A stretch of DNA of 36,688 nucleotides from Candidatus Kaiserbacteria bacterium (GTDB lineage Bacteria; Patescibacteriota; Minisyncoccia; Phycocordibacterales; Phycocordibacteraceae). Made by a program: the position numbers and the translations under genes. Shown piece after piece: positions 1 to 12,649 of the stretch. The notes beneath the pieces are model-generated. The model worked only from the letters and a program-made list of their open reading frames with translations, had not been told where the DNA came from and ran no database searches. Numbering within the stretch: position 1 is the stretch's first letter; each line of letters begins with the position of its first letter. The stretch covers positions 1 to 36,688 of the forward strand of contig JARIGM010000024.1 of assembly GCA_029288865.1 (NCBI GenBank), given 5' to 3'.

Positions 1-335
1 TCAATAGCGAGGATAGGAGAAATATACTGCTTTTCACAAAGTACAAAATCAACCGATTTGCGGTTTATGTGTGAACGGGCACCTTGCCAGTTATGACCAC
101 GTATCTTTTCATCAAGCAGACTTGAAAGGTGTATTTGTGCAAAGATGTAATATTCATTACCAACAGCTTCGACGAGTGCCTTATAACACTCGCTCTCATT
201 GCGAGTCATTAGATATTGCTTCTTGCGGTATGGATAGGATTTTGAACCGCGTGAAGTTACTGAGTTGAACTGTTTTACCACTGAAACAACAAATATCGCG
301 ACCACGAGAATAGCTGCAAGAAGAAATAGACTCAT
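1..335 (-). CDS. DUF2726-domain membrane-anchored protein, N-terminal part, cut by the window edge
   Basis: Reading the minus strand from the ATG at 335 gives 111 open codons running off the left end. Residues 2-20 form one hydrophobic segment (LFLLAAILVVAIFVVSVV), a signal anchor. From about residue 37 the sequence (YRKKQYLMTRNESECYKAL, then FAQIHLSSLLD, then NRKSVDFVLC and SPILAI) matches my memory of DUF2726, a domain thought to resemble restriction-endonuclease-like folds; its function is not established. The C-terminal part is outside the window. A TATACT box lies 6 nt upstream of the ATG (342-347) with no Shine-Dalgarno sequence, so the mRNA may be leaderless. It is divergent from the secreted-protein gene at 421. 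Confidence 0.75.
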   Translation of the reverse strand, partial: MSLFLLAAILVVAIFVVSVVKQFNSVTSRGSKSYPYRKKQYLMTRNESECYKALVEAVGNEYYIFAQIHLSSLLDEKIRGHNWQGARSHINRKSVDFVLCEKQYISPILAI

Positions 336-420
336 AAAATAAGTATACGTAAGATCAACTGTTCGACCATTCTCGCGTCTAATAAACACAATCTAAGCAA
401 AATAGGTGTATTGTAGATTC

Positions 421-1227
421 ATGAAGAAATTTGCACTGTTTATTGTTTCAGCCAGCATCCTCCTTATCCCTAGTTTTAGTGTTCATGCCGGTTACGTGCA
501 CGGTTACACCCGCAGCAATGGTACCTATGTACAAGGCTACTACCGAACTACCGCTGATGGTAACCCTTATAATAACTATAGTTTTCCAGGTAACTATAAT
601 CCTAATACGGGAAAAATTACTGGCGGAAGTGCCTCTACGTATCTAAACAATTATTATAAATCAAGCTCAACCTATTCCCCGTCCTATTCGCCATCGTCCG
701 TAGATACTTATTCGTATCCAACAACCCCTTCTTGTCCGTTAAATTCTTATGCTAACGGTACGACCTGTAAATGCATCTATGGCTACGTATCAAACGGAAC
801 TAGTTGTGTATCAGGAAATAGTTTGTGTTATACGCAAACAGGAATAATGTCTAGTTATGACGTAGCTACGAATAGTTGTAAATGTATGAGTGGATATGCG
901 ATAGGGGTATCCGGTCAATGTGAATATCAGTCCGCATATAGCTATACTTCTTCGAGCTCTGGTTTGAGTAATAGTAATTGTCCAGCACACTCATCACAAT
1001 CAGTTACAGACTCAAACAAATGTAGTTGTAACGCCGGATATCAGCCTAACAGTGCAAAGAATCAATGTGTTTTAATTCCTGTAAAAAGTAATGATCAGTT
1101 GTGCGAAGACTCTTTCGGAAATGCAAGTAAATGGACTGGAAATATAAACAGTGGCGGCTTACCGACCTGTGCGTGTCAAACTGGATATCAATGGAATACA
1201 GATCAAACATCCTGTGTCAGGAAATAA
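421..1227 (+). CDS. Secreted cysteine-rich repeat protein, function unknown
   Basis: 268 residues. Residues 1-23 (MKKFALF...SFSVHA) are a classical signal peptide with an AxA-like cleavage site. Residues 24-70 hold a Gly/Tyr/Asn-rich block (GYVHGYTRSNGTYVQGYYR, then DGNPYNNYSFPGNYNPNTGK) of a type I have seen in many small exported bacterial proteins. The rest contains four or five cysteine modules of the form C-x-C-x(2)-GY...C (CKCIYGY, CKCMSGY, CSCNAGY, CACQTGY) that resemble EGF-like disulfide repeats. I chose the ATG at 421 because it starts the signal peptide; the upstream in-frame GTG at 406 would put polar residues before it. TATTGT ends 6 nt before the ATG. It probably acts outside the cell or in the envelope; no enzymatic motif is visible. 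Confidence 0.8.
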   Translation: MKKFALFIVSASILLIPSFSVHAGYVHGYTRSNGTYVQGYYRTTADGNPYNNYSFPGNYNPNTGKITGGSASTYLNNYYKSSSTYSPSYSPSSVDTYSYPTTPSCPLNSYANGTTCKCIYGYVSNGTSCVSGNSLCYTQTGIMSSYDVATNSCKCMSGYAIGVSGQCEYQSAYSYTSSSSGLSNSNCPAHSSQSVTDSNKCSCNAGYQPNSAKNQCVLIPVKSNDQLCEDSFGNASKWTGNINSGGLPTCACQTGYQWNTDQTSCVRK

Positions 1228-1262
1228 GACAAAAGCCTGCTTATCGCAGGCTTTTGTCTTAT
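1226..1262. terminator. Bidirectional terminator between the secreted protein and rpoD
   Basis: Arms 1226-1240 and 1246-1260 pair perfectly (15 bp) around a 5-nt loop. The outer end is A-rich on one side and T-rich on the other, so it can end both convergent genes. Confidence 0.9.
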
Positions 1263-1277
1263 TTTACCTATTTCAGA

Positions 1278-2579
1278 TTAATAACTCTTCAAACGTCGTG
1301 ACTTTTCGTGTGTGCGGATCTTCTCAAGCGCCTTCGCTTCAATCTGACGGATACGCTCACGGGTGACGCCAAACTCCTTACCCACTTCTTCAAGGGTGTG
1401 ATACACGCCATCCAAAAGGCCATGGCGCATTTCAAGGATCTTACGTTCCTTTGGAGAAAGGTCGTCAAGGATATCCCGAACCTGCTCCGTCAAAATGCGC
1501 TCAGAGGATTCTTGTACGGGAGAAGGAATCTTGTCGTCAGCAATGAAGTCACCAAGGGTGCTCTTCTCGTCGTCATCAGAGCCGATTGGGTTTTCAAGTG
1601 AAAGCGTATCCTGGTTGATCTTTTCGATCTGGTAGATCTTATCAACTTCAACACCCATTTCGATGGCCACTTCTTCTGGCTGCGGGTCACGGCCAAGCGT
1701 TTGTGCAAGACGGCGGCTCACCTGCTTATACTTCGCGATGGTTTCCACCATGTGCACCGGAATACGGATGGTGCGGGACTGGTCGGCAAGCGCACGAGTG
1801 ATCGCCTGGCGAATCCACCAGGTCGCGTACGTTGAAAACTTGTATCCCTTCTTCCAATCGAACTTATCGACGGCCTTATGTAAGCCGAGATTTCCTTCTT
1901 GGATGAGGTCGAGGAGCGTGAGGTCCGGTGAGCGGCCGACGTATTTCTTCGCGATAGACACGACGAGGCGGAGGTTCGCGCGCATAAGGAGTCCGCGCGC
2001 CTCGTTATCTCCCGCTTCGATGCGCTGCGCAAGATCGCGTTCTTCAGCTGCAGTGAGGAGCGGGTACTGACCGATCTCACGAAGATAGATCTGGATCGAA
2101 TCGTAGCCCGATGAATCGCGACCCTTGATGTTGCGGCTCGCGAGGTACTGGTCTGCATTGTCTTCGAGCATGCCGCCTTCGAGGATGTCGATGCCGCTGA
2201 TGGTGAAGCGCTCGTACAGTTCGTCGAGGAATGAGATGTCGTTCTCGACATTCGGGAACTCGCGGAGGATCTCGCTATACGTGATGTATCCGCGTTCGCG
2301 ACCCTTCTTAATGAGCTGATCTGCCTTGTTGTCGCGCTCGTTCGTTGCTTTCGCTTTTGCGCCTTGCGCAGCAGCACGCACGACCGATGCCGCTTTCACT
2401 TTCGTCTTTGCAGCCTTTGCGGGAGCTTTCTTTGCTACAGGTTTCTTCGCGACTTTCGTCTTTGCTTTTGGTGCAGCTTTCGCGCCGCTCTTCGCAGCCT
2501 TTGCAGGAACCTTTTTCACCAGCTTCTTTGCAGGCTTAGATGCGGACGGAGCTGCCTTTTTCTTTTTTGGCGTAGGCAT
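1278..2579 (-). CDS. rpoD: Primary sigma factor RpoD/SigA
   Basis: 433 residues. Directs core RNA polymerase to housekeeping promoters. Residues 1-85 are a Lys/Ala/Pro-rich low-complexity tail. Residues 86-140 resemble region 1.1 ([18 protein letters not shown]). Region 1.2 begins at about 157 ([17 protein letters not shown]), region 2 covers about 195-265 ([19 protein letters not shown], then [13 protein letters not shown]), region 3 about 275-345, and region 4.2 ends the protein ([20 protein letters not shown]). All promoter-binding parts are present. It lies 34 nt downstream of dnaG on the same strand, an arrangement reminiscent of the dnaG-rpoD macromolecular synthesis operon. A TATTTA box 7 nt upstream of the ATG could also give a separate leaderless transcript. 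The basic tail is odd; it might bind nucleic acid, but that is a guess. Confidence 0.97.
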   Translation of the reverse strand: MPTPKKKKAAPSASKPAKKLVKKVPAKAAKSGAKAAPKAKTKVAKKPVAKKAPAKAAKTKVKAASVVRAAAQGAKAKATNERDNKADQLIKKGRERGYITYSEILREFPNVENDISFLDELYERFTISGIDILEGGMLEDNADQYLASRNIKGRDSSGYDSIQIYLREIGQYPLLTAAEERDLAQRIEAGDNEARGLLMRANLRLVVSIAKKYVGRSPDLTLLDLIQEGNLGLHKAVDKFDWKKGYKFSTYATWWIRQAITRALADQSRTIRIPVHMVETIAKYKQVSRRLAQTLGRDPQPEEVAIEMGVEVDKIYQIEKINQDTLSLENPIGSDDDEKSTLGDFIADDKIPSPVQESSERILTEQVRDILDDLSPKERKILEMRHGLLDGVYHTLEEVGKEFGVTRERIRQIEAKALEKIRTHEKSRRLKSY

Positions 2580-2613
2580 AAAAATATAAATAAGAGTTTG
2601 GAAATAATTTGAA

Positions 2614-4395
2614 CTAGAGCGCAGAAAGCTGGGCTGAGAGTGTCTTGCACGTCTCTACCAATGCACGAATGGCGGATGCATCATTCGTTGCTTCCGCTTT
2701 GCGCAGTTCTTGCGTTGCCTCTCGATACTTTTCCGAGAGTACCGCATGTTCGAACAATCTCACGAGTTCAGAAACTTCACGTTCGCTTGGCTGCTCCCCG
2801 TAGGTAAGTCCAGCCTCAAAAATAGCGCGCTCTGGAATCGGTTCGGCCGGAACCGAGGCGCCAATTATACGAGTATACTCACTTTCTACCTTTCTGGCAA
2901 GGTCAGAGTCGGGATAATTTGCAGCAAGGGCGAGCAGCATGATGCGTCGCTGCTCGACCGTGCTCGGTTTCTGTGGCGGTGGCGGTTGAGGAGAACCGAA
3001 GCCCGGACGATACGAGGATGAATCGGGTCCAGAGGATCGGGATGCGCCACCTGCAGGAGTAGACGAATGGGATGACGAATAATTACCGCCTGCTCCACTT
3101 CCCCCTGCGGCGATATCCTTTTGATGTCGCGTGAGCGACGAACGAACTGCCTCAGGCGTGAGACCGAGGGCGCGGGCAGTAAGTCCCATGAAATGTTCTT
3201 GCTCAAGCGGACTTTGCACGGCAGCAATAAGCGGGATGACCGTCTTCTCTGCCGCAAGAATCAGCTTGTGCGAATCTTTTTCTGCAGCACTGAGCACTGA
3301 GAGGAAAAATTCAACGATGGACTGCGCTTCAGTCACGCGCTTCGCGAACTCTCGTGCACCATTTGGTTCGCTTGCGATATCCGCTGGGTCTTTCCCGGCC
3401 GGAAGATGCACGGCCTTCACGCGCATGCCTGCTGCAAGCGCCGCTGTGGCATTCTTCGCACTTGCCGCGAGTCCTGCTCGATCCGAATCCAGACAGAGCA
3501 TAAGGTTATCCGCATATCGCTTGATGAGCGATAGATGGTGCGGCGAAAGCGCCGTGCCTGAAAGAGCGATGGTGTTCGTGAACCCGATCTGATGCAAGAG
3601 CACGAGATCGAATTGCCCTTCCACGAGGATGGCAAAGCCGCGCGTGCGGATAGCGTCTTTCGCGCGGTCCATACCGAAGAGCACATCTGATTTCTTGAAG
3701 AGCTCAGTCTCGGGACTATTCAGATACTTCGCTTGATCGTTCGGGTCGAGGGCACGACCGGTGAACGCGACCGTCCTGCCCGCAATGTCGCGGATCGGAA
3801 ACATGAGCCGGTTGCGGAATCGGTCATACCACGTTCCCGCGCGGCCATCCGCCTCCTTAATTAATCCTGCACCCAGAAGTTCGGCATTCGTGAATCCCTT
3901 CGCTTGCAACTCTTCGAGCAAGGTGCGCCAGCCATCCGGTGCGAATCCCAGCTGCCAATCTTTGATCGTCTGCTCTGAAGCACCGCGCTTCAAGGCATAC
4001 GCATATGCGGCTGAGTCCGGCGTGAGATGTCTCGAGTAGCTCACGACCGCTTCCGCCATCGCCTGCCGCAAGCGTTCTGTCGCATCCTTCTGCTTCCCTT
4101 CGCCACGCTCGTACACGATCTCGACTCCCGCCTTCTCTGCGAGAATCTTCAGCGCACCCTTGAAGTCCACGCCCTCCATCTTCTCGATGAACGTGAACAT
4201 ATCGCCGCCCTGTCCCGTCGAGAAGCAATAGTACGAATTGCGCTCGATGTTCACGAAGAAGGATGGCGTCTTTTCTTTCGTGAATGGCGACAATCCGCGC
4301 ATGTACTTCCCCGCTTTCTGCAGCTTCACGTACGGCGTCACCACCTCGACTATCGAGATCTTGTCCTTGATCTGCTGTACCGTATCCGCCGCCAT
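2614..4395 (-). CDS. dnaG: DNA primase DnaG with degenerate zinc-binding domain
   Basis: 593 residues from the ATG at 4395. Synthesises RNA primers at the replication fork. The N-terminal CHC2-type zinc domain is recognisable ([15 protein letters not shown] at 34-48, [11 protein letters not shown] at 55-65), but of the usual Cys-His-Cys-Cys ligands only C57 remains; the others are S36, T39 and T60. The Toprim core is intact: LVEGQFD supplies the EGxxD motif and CLDSDRAG the DxDxAG motif. A Ser/Gly/Pro-rich linker precedes the C-terminal helicase-interacting region. I prefer 4395 over the in-frame ATG at 4407, because TAGAAT overlaps the 4407 ATG and ends 10 nt before 4395, and a purine-rich GGAGA also lies just upstream. 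It is followed by rpoD. Confidence 0.95.
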   Translation of the reverse strand: MAADTVQQIKDKISIVEVVTPYVKLQKAGKYMRGLSPFTKEKTPSFFVNIERNSYYCFSTGQGGDMFTFIEKMEGVDFKGALKILAEKAGVEIVYERGEGKQKDATERLRQAMAEAVVSYSRHLTPDSAAYAYALKRGASEQTIKDWQLGFAPDGWRTLLEELQAKGFTNAELLGAGLIKEADGRAGTWYDRFRNRLMFPIRDIAGRTVAFTGRALDPNDQAKYLNSPETELFKKSDVLFGMDRAKDAIRTRGFAILVEGQFDLVLLHQIGFTNTIALSGTALSPHHLSLIKRYADNLMLCLDSDRAGLAASAKNATAALAAGMRVKAVHLPAGKDPADIASEPNGAREFAKRVTEAQSIVEFFLSVLSAAEKDSHKLILAAEKTVIPLIAAVQSPLEQEHFMGLTARALGLTPEAVRSSLTRHQKDIAAGGSGAGGNYSSSHSSTPAGGASRSSGPDSSSYRPGFGSPQPPPPQKPSTVEQRRIMLLALAANYPDSDLARKVESEYTRIIGASVPAEPIPERAIFEAGLTYGEQPSEREVSELVRLFEHAVLSEKYREATQELRKAEATNDASAIRALVETCKTLSAQLSAL

Positions 4396-4435
4396 AGTTC
4401 TCTCCATTCTACCGCGATTCCCGCATCCACAGGAC

Positions 4436-4465
4436 TTGACATATACGTATATTATGAGATATAGT
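4436..4465 (+). promoter_or_regulatory. Promoter of the small secreted protein at 4503
   Basis: TTGACA at 4436-4441, 18-nt spacer, TATAGT at 4460-4465. The predicted start is near 4472, giving a leader of about 30 nt that contains GGAGG. Confidence 0.75.
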
Positions 4466-4502
4466 AAACACTGGTTTCAACAAGTACATTCTGGAGGTTA
4501 CC

Positions 4503-4868
4503 ATGCGTAAGCTTGTTTCCCTGACTCTCATCGGCGCAATCTCGCTTTCTTGTCTTTCGATCCCGGCGAGCATTGCATACGCCGAGGATTCGACGACGGC
4601 CCAGCAACCTCAGCGAGTCACTTCGCTCGACTACTCTCTGGCCAAGGCTGTCTATCCCTACCGGGTGACAGACAAGAAGGTCGTGGACGCCGTCATTCAA
4701 TGCAAGGTCAAGTATACGACGGTCGCGGTGAAAGGTCCGTATTACATCACGACCAGCGACTACAAGAAGATCGACGCCTGCGTGGATGAGGCACTCCCCG
4801 GCGCAAAGTACGATTCGATCAAGCTGCTCGCCGTCGTCGAAAGTATCTACGGGATCTCGAGGCAATAA
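4503..4868 (+). CDS. Small secreted protein, function unknown
   Basis: 121 residues. Residues 1-27 are a signal peptide (MRKLVSLTLIGAISLSCLSI... ending SIAYA|EDS). The mature part is about 94 residues with two cysteines (in IQCKVKY and DACVDEA) that could form one disulfide. I do not recognise a family. The start is fixed by a strong GGAGG at 4493-4497, 5 nt from the ATG, and by the upstream consensus-like promoter. It is divergent from dnaG and probably monocistronic; a possible hairpin terminator follows at 4885. Confidence 0.8.
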   Translation: MRKLVSLTLIGAISLSCLSIPASIAYAEDSTTAQQPQRVTSLDYSLAKAVYPYRVTDKKVVDAVIQCKVKYTTVAVKGPYYITTSDYKKIDACVDEALPGAKYDSIKLLAVVESIYGISRQ

Positions 4869-4884
4869 CCTCACAAACCGAATT

Positions 4885-4910
4885 GGGAGGACGGTCAATT
4901 CCTCCCCTCT
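4885..4910 (+). terminator. Possible terminator of the small secreted gene
   Basis: GGGAGGA (4885-4891) pairs with TCCTCCC (4900-4906) around an 8-nt loop, followed by a short T-rich stretch (CTCTTTT). The T-tract is weak. Confidence 0.45.
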
Positions 4911-4949
4911 TTTGAGCTTACGAATCAACGCGTTCGCAACTTCATCGAG

Positions 4950-4978
4950 TTGACGTCAAAATTAAACAAGAATATACT
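4950..4978 (+). promoter_or_regulatory. Strong promoter of a small RNA
   Basis: TTGACG at 4950-4955, exactly 17 nt, TATACT at 4973-4978. No open reading frame follows before the hairpin at 5025. Confidence 0.75.
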
Positions 4979-4983
4979 ATTGG

Positions 4984-5062
4984 TACAAGTGCCTTCGGGC
5001 TCGCTCAGAAAGGAGCTACCAAGTCGAAAAACCCTCAGAGTAAATCTCTGAGGGTTTTTCGT
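4984..5062 (+). ncRNA. Candidate small structured RNA of about 75-80 nt
   Basis: A near-consensus promoter (4950-4978) and a 16-bp terminator hairpin (5025-5061) bracket a stretch without a start codon. The body can fold as a three-way junction: TGGTA (4981-4985) with TACCA (5017-5021), GCC-TTCG-GGC (4991-5000, a stable UUCG tetraloop) and GCTC-AGAAAG-GAGC (5003-5016). An AAGGAG lies in the last hairpin, with AAG where a start codon would be expected, so a decayed gene leader is an alternative reading. The 3' end overlaps the toxin gene at 5035 by about 27 nt in antisense. It does not match 4.5S, 6S or tmRNA consensus as I know them. Confidence 0.5.
5025..5061. terminator. Bidirectional terminator, shared by the small RNA and the toxin gene
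   Basis: Arms 5025-5040 and 5046-5061 pair over 16 bp around the loop TAAAT. A5 and T5 runs lie inside the arms, so it can act in both directions. It contains the stop codon of the minus-strand toxin gene. Confidence 0.85.
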
Positions 5063-5418
5063 ATTACTTCGAACCTTTCTTTATCAAGTCGGCCGATCTT
5101 ATAGACCAGACGTTTAACATCTATGACCCTGATCTGAGACAAGATTGCACGCGCTTCGCTCCCTTGAACCGATCCCAGGGATGGGCGTAATGGATGTTTA
5201 TTCGTAGAAGAAGTGAGAGGCGCAATGAGACACGTATCGGAGCTCATGCTTTTCAGCACAAGGACTGGTCGTCTGAACTCTTCTCCTCCGTCCTCCTCAA
5301 AACCGATATTTACACCAACATAACACCACCATATTTCGCGTTCATTACAATATTTCTTCCTTGAACTACGGTCTAGTAATTCTTTCCGAGCGCACCATCC
5401 TTTAAAATCTTTATTCAT
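5035..5418 (-). CDS. MazF/PemK-family toxin-like endoribonuclease, no antitoxin gene beside it
   Basis: 127 residues. The core EIWWCYVGVNIGFEEDG...RPVLVLKS, then IAPLTSS and ILSQIRVIDVKRL matches the MazF/PemK fold: an SH3-like beta barrel in which the RPVLVL strand, the PLTS strand and the LSQIR strand are hallmarks. Known members cleave mRNA or tRNA and are normally paired with a small antitoxin encoded directly upstream. Here the upstream 110 nt holds only the rpoC terminator, so the gene is solitary. TAGGAT ends 6 nt before the ATG. The N-terminal 25 residues are rich in Lys/Arg. Its 3' end is overlapped by a convergent small RNA candidate. Whether it is an active toxin cannot be told from sequence alone. 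Confidence 0.8.
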   Translation of the reverse strand: MNKDFKGWCARKELLDRSSRKKYCNEREIWWCYVGVNIGFEEDGGEEFRRPVLVLKSMSSDTCLIAPLTSSTNKHPLRPSLGSVQGSEARAILSQIRVIDVKRLVYKIGRLDKERFEVIRKTLRDLL

Positions 5419-5481
5419 CGCGCTATCCTATCGCATCGAGTTAAAGTAAAAATCAAAAAAATCTAAACTCTTTCTAAAATG

Positions 5482-5515
5482 ATAAAACACCACTACTCTC
5501 GTAGTGGTGTTTTAT
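5482..5515 (-). terminator. rpoBC terminator
   Basis: Arms 5482-5496 and 5501-5515 pair over 15 bp around a 4-nt loop, with a T-rich 3' side on the minus strand, 17 nt after the rpoC stop. Confidence 0.88.
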
Positions 5516-5531
5516 TTTGTACGCCTTCGCG

Positions 5532-9278
<3,747 letters not shown>

Positions 9279-9298
9279 ATGTTTGAGGGTTAGCGCGA

Positions 9299-12200
9299 TT
9301 ACTCGGCGATGTCAGTCGACATCGGCTCGATGTCGAGCGCGAGACCGCGGATCTGGTTAGTAAGTACGGCAAATGAAGCCGGTGTTCCTGAATGAGAGAC
9401 TGGGTCTCCCTTCACGATCGCATCGAAGGTCGCAGAGCGGCCGGTGATATCGTCGGACTTGATAGTGAGCATCTCGCGGAGCGTATATGCCGCGCCGTAA
9501 CCGAGAAGCGCCCACACTTCCATTTCTCCGAAACGCTGACCACCGTTCTGTGCCTTTCCTCCGAGCGGCTGCTGGGTGATGAGGCTATATGGACCGATCG
9601 AGCGCATGTGAATCTTGTCTTCCACCATGTGATGGAGTTTCAAGATGTACATGTAACCGACTGATACTGGCTGTGCGAATGCTTCGCCAGTGCGGCCATC
9701 GAAGAGCTGCATCTTGCCTGAGCGATCGAAGCCTGCCTTCTCAAGTTCGTCCTTGATCTCATCTGCGGTTGCACCTGCGAATGGAGGCACGACTGCCTGA
9801 TAGCCGAGCTCGTTCGCAGCAAGGCCGAGGTGAAGCTCGAGAATCTGTCCGAGGTTCATACGAGATGGGACACCGAGCGGCGTGAGGATCACGTCGACTG
9901 GATTGCCGTCCTTATCGAATGGCATGTCCTCGACAGGAAGCACGCGTGAGATGACACCCTTGTTTCCGTGACGTCCTGCGAGCTTGTCACCCACTGAGAC
10001 ATTACGAACCTGAGCGACCGTCACGACGATCTTCTTGATGATGCCTGATTCGAGCTGATCGCCCTTCTCGCGTGAGAAGACGCGCACGCCGATAACACGG
10101 CCGCGCTTTCCTCCTTCCATGCGGAGTGAGGTATCCTTCACGTCCTTCGCCTTGTCGCCGAAGATCGAGCGGAGGAGACGCTCTTCAGGAGTAAGTTGTG
10201 TCTCACCCTTTGGAGTTACCTTACCGACGAGAATGTCGCCTGGGCGAACTTCTGCACCGATACGGATCACACCTTCCTCATCGAGGTTCTTGAGGCGGAG
10301 CTCACCCACGTTTGGAATGTCGTGCGTGGTCACTTCCGGACCAAGTTTGGTGTCACGGACAGCACATTCGAAATCTTCGATGTGGACAGTCGTGAACTTC
10401 GAGTTCTCCACCATGCGTTCAGAGACGATGATAGCGTCTTCGTAATTCGCACCATTCCATGACATGAAGGCAACGCGTGCGTTCTGGCCGAGTGCCATCT
10501 GGCCGTTTGCCGATGATGATGCGTCTGCAAGAACGTCACCCTTCTTTACCTTGTCGCCGGCCTTTACGGATGGGCGCTGGCTGAATGCGGAATTCTGGTT
10601 CGTCTGCGTGAGGCCCTGGAGCTTATACTCGTGTGGCTTTCCGTTTGACGGAGTGACGATGATCTTGCGAGCATCGCAGAACGTGACGTCGCCTGATTCC
10701 TCAGCGATTACGAGGCGACCCGTGTTGCGAGCTGCATGTCCTTCGATACCGGTTGCAACCAACGGTGCCTCAGGGATGAGGACCGGAGTCGCTTGTTTCT
10801 GCATGTTCGAACCCATGAGTGCGCGGTTCGCGTCATCGTGGTCCACGAACGGAATCATTGCTGTTGCAGCTGAGAACATCTGATAGGTCGAACAGTCGAT
10901 GAGCGTGACTTCGTCGCGCGAGACCACTGCTGGTTCGCCGCCGCGTCGTGCTTCGAGCATGTCTTCCTTGATGCGTCCCTTATCGTCGAGCAAGGTCGCT
11001 GCGTGCGCAACGACATGTCGCTCTTCCTCAAGCGCGTTGAGGTACACGATCTCTTCGGTAACGACACCCTTCTTCACGACTGCATATGGAGTCTCGATGA
11101 CGCCGTATTCGTTCGTGCGCGCGTGGAGCGCGAGACGAAGGATAAGACCGATGTTCTGACCTTCCGGCGTGTGGATCGGACAGAGACGTCCGTAGTGCGA
11201 TGGGTGCACGTCGCGCACTTCGAAGCCTGCACGTTCGCGCGTGAGACCGCCCGGACCGAGCGCTGAAAGCGTACGCATATTCTCGAGCTCAGCGAGAATG
11301 TTCTGCTGGTCCATGAACTGCGAAAGCTGGTTCGCCGTGAAGAACTCGCGGATTGATGCCTGGAGTGGACGAGGGTTGATGAATGACATCGGGAGCGAGG
11401 TCTCAGACTCGATGGTCGACATGCGGTCCTGGATGTTGCGCTTCATACGCGACATACCGACGCGCATACGAGACTGCAAGAGTTCACCGACGAAACGAAC
11501 GCGGCGGAAGCCGAGGTGATCGATATCGTCAGGGCGAGCGTCTGGGGTGACGTTCAAACGAGCGATCTCAGCAGTGATGCGGAGCAGGTCCTCGAGTTCG
11601 AGAACGCGATTCGTGAGAGCCTTGTCTTCAGTCGAGAGACCGAAGCGCTGGTTGAGGCGGTAACGTCCGATCTTATTAAGATCGTAACGATCTGCCGTGA
11701 AGAGCGCGTTCACGTACTGCTTCGCGTTTTCTGGGGTCGCAAGATCGCCGTCGCGCATGCGGCGGTGAATCTCGACATATGCGTCTTCAGTCGTCTTGGT
11801 CGTGTCGTGTGCGAGGGTTGCCTGCATCGCAGCAAATGCGATCGGATCCTTTGCGAAGCGCGCTGCGATCTCTTCCTTTGTTCCTGCACCAAAGACGGTG
11901 AGGAGGTTTGAGATCGGAAACTTGCGCTTGCGGTCGATCTTCACGAAGATCGCGCCATCTGCTTCTGAATCGATCTCGATCCAGACACCGCGAGACGGGA
12001 TGATCTTAGCGCCGAAGAAGTTCTTTCCTTTTACTTCTTCTGCAACGAAGAACGCGCCGAATGATCGGGCGAGCTGCGGCACGATGGCACGCTCAACACC
12101 CGACACGATGAATGAGCCGTGCGGCGTCATGATCGGCACATCAGCGACAAAGATGTCCTGAGTCTTCTCAGTACCGAAGGTCTTGTTGAGGAGCGTAACG

Positions 12201-12502
12201 GTTACCTTGAGCGGTGCTTCGTATGTGCGCATGTTCTCGCGCGCATATTCTTCATCACCCTTCGGATCGCCAAGCTCGAAACTATCGAAACGGAGCTCGA
12301 ACTTCTTTCCTGAATAATCTGAAATCGGAGAAAACTCCTTGAAGAGCTCCTTGAGCCCATCACGGACGAGCCACTGGAAAGACTGGCGCTGGTGGGCCAC
12401 CAAATCCGGGAACTCGACGCGCGGCGCTTGGTATGCGCCGAAGGTCTTCTGTACGAGATTGTGACCTTCTGTCACATTCCGGCTTGCATTTTTTTGCGGC
12501 AT
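9299..12502 (-). CDS. rpoB: RNA polymerase beta subunit
   Basis: 1067 residues from the ATG at 12502. Conserved blocks include the region around GANYEDAIIVSERMV, the lysine/histidine-rich GDKLAGRHGNKGVIS, LGQILELHLGLAANELG, and the C-terminal clamp GGQRFGEMEVWALLGYGAAY. An ATG at 12541 is also in frame, but the extra residues (MLPFTRNALHFFS) do not look like a beta-subunit start. The interval between the two ATGs contains a promoter (TTGCCG, 16 nt, TACATT) whose -10 ends 8 nt before 12502. The usual upstream rplJ-rplL genes are absent here. It heads the rpoBC operon. Confidence 0.97.
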   Translation of the reverse strand: MPQKNASRNVTEGHNLVQKTFGAYQAPRVEFPDLVAHQRQSFQWLVRDGLKELFKEFSPISDYSGKKFELRFDSFELGDPKGDEEYARENMRTYEAPLKVTVTLLNKTFGTEKTQDIFVADVPIMTPHGSFIVSGVERAIVPQLARSFGAFFVAEEVKGKNFFGAKIIPSRGVWIEIDSEADGAIFVKIDRKRKFPISNLLTVFGAGTKEEIAARFAKDPIAFAAMQATLAHDTTKTTEDAYVEIHRRMRDGDLATPENAKQYVNALFTADRYDLNKIGRYRLNQRFGLSTEDKALTNRVLELEDLLRITAEIARLNVTPDARPDDIDHLGFRRVRFVGELLQSRMRVGMSRMKRNIQDRMSTIESETSLPMSFINPRPLQASIREFFTANQLSQFMDQQNILAELENMRTLSALGPGGLTRERAGFEVRDVHPSHYGRLCPIHTPEGQNIGLILRLALHARTNEYGVIETPYAVVKKGVVTEEIVYLNALEEERHVVAHAATLLDDKGRIKEDMLEARRGGEPAVVSRDEVTLIDCSTYQMFSAATAMIPFVDHDDANRALMGSNMQKQATPVLIPEAPLVATGIEGHAARNTGRLVIAEESGDVTFCDARKIIVTPSNGKPHEYKLQGLTQTNQNSAFSQRPSVKAGDKVKKGDVLADASSSANGQMALGQNARVAFMSWNGANYEDAIIVSERMVENSKFTTVHIEDFECAVRDTKLGPEVTTHDIPNVGELRLKNLDEEGVIRIGAEVRPGDILVGKVTPKGETQLTPEERLLRSIFGDKAKDVKDTSLRMEGGKRGRVIGVRVFSREKGDQLESGIIKKIVVTVAQVRNVSVGDKLAGRHGNKGVISRVLPVEDMPFDKDGNPVDVILTPLGVPSRMNLGQILELHLGLAANELGYQAVVPPFAGATADEIKDELEKAGFDRSGKMQLFDGRTGEAFAQPVSVGYMYILKLHHMVEDKIHMRSIGPYSLITQQPLGGKAQNGGQRFGEMEVWALLGYGAAYTLREMLTIKSDDITGRSATFDAIVKGDPVSHSGTPASFAVLTNQIRGLALDIEPMSTDIAE

Positions 12503-12510
12503 AGAGAAAA

Positions 12511-12538
12511 AATGTAAGGCGTTTCGAGTAAACGGCAA
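12511..12538 (-). promoter_or_regulatory. Probable rpoB promoter, leaderless type
   Basis: On the minus strand TTGCCG (12538-12533), 16-nt spacer, TACATT (12516-12511), then 8 nt to the ATG at 12502. The -35 is only a partial match. Confidence 0.5.
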
Positions 12539-12649
12539 CATGCTCGCACATACGTACGAGCCGCGCCTCGTTCTTCGAAGACGCTGATTTTTAATAAAAA
12601 AATATGAAGTTTTTCGCCCTTGAACGCTCCCCCGTCGTTACTCAATCTG

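Noticed and set aside
71-268. Plus-strand frame of 65 codons near the window start
   Set aside because: It is antisense to the DUF2726 gene, has no ribosome-binding site and its sequence has no protein-like features.
4984-5062. 4.5S (SRP) RNA
   Set aside because: The AGAAAGGAGC segment superficially recalls the SRP domain IV, but the conserved symmetric and asymmetric loops and GGAA tetraloop are missing.
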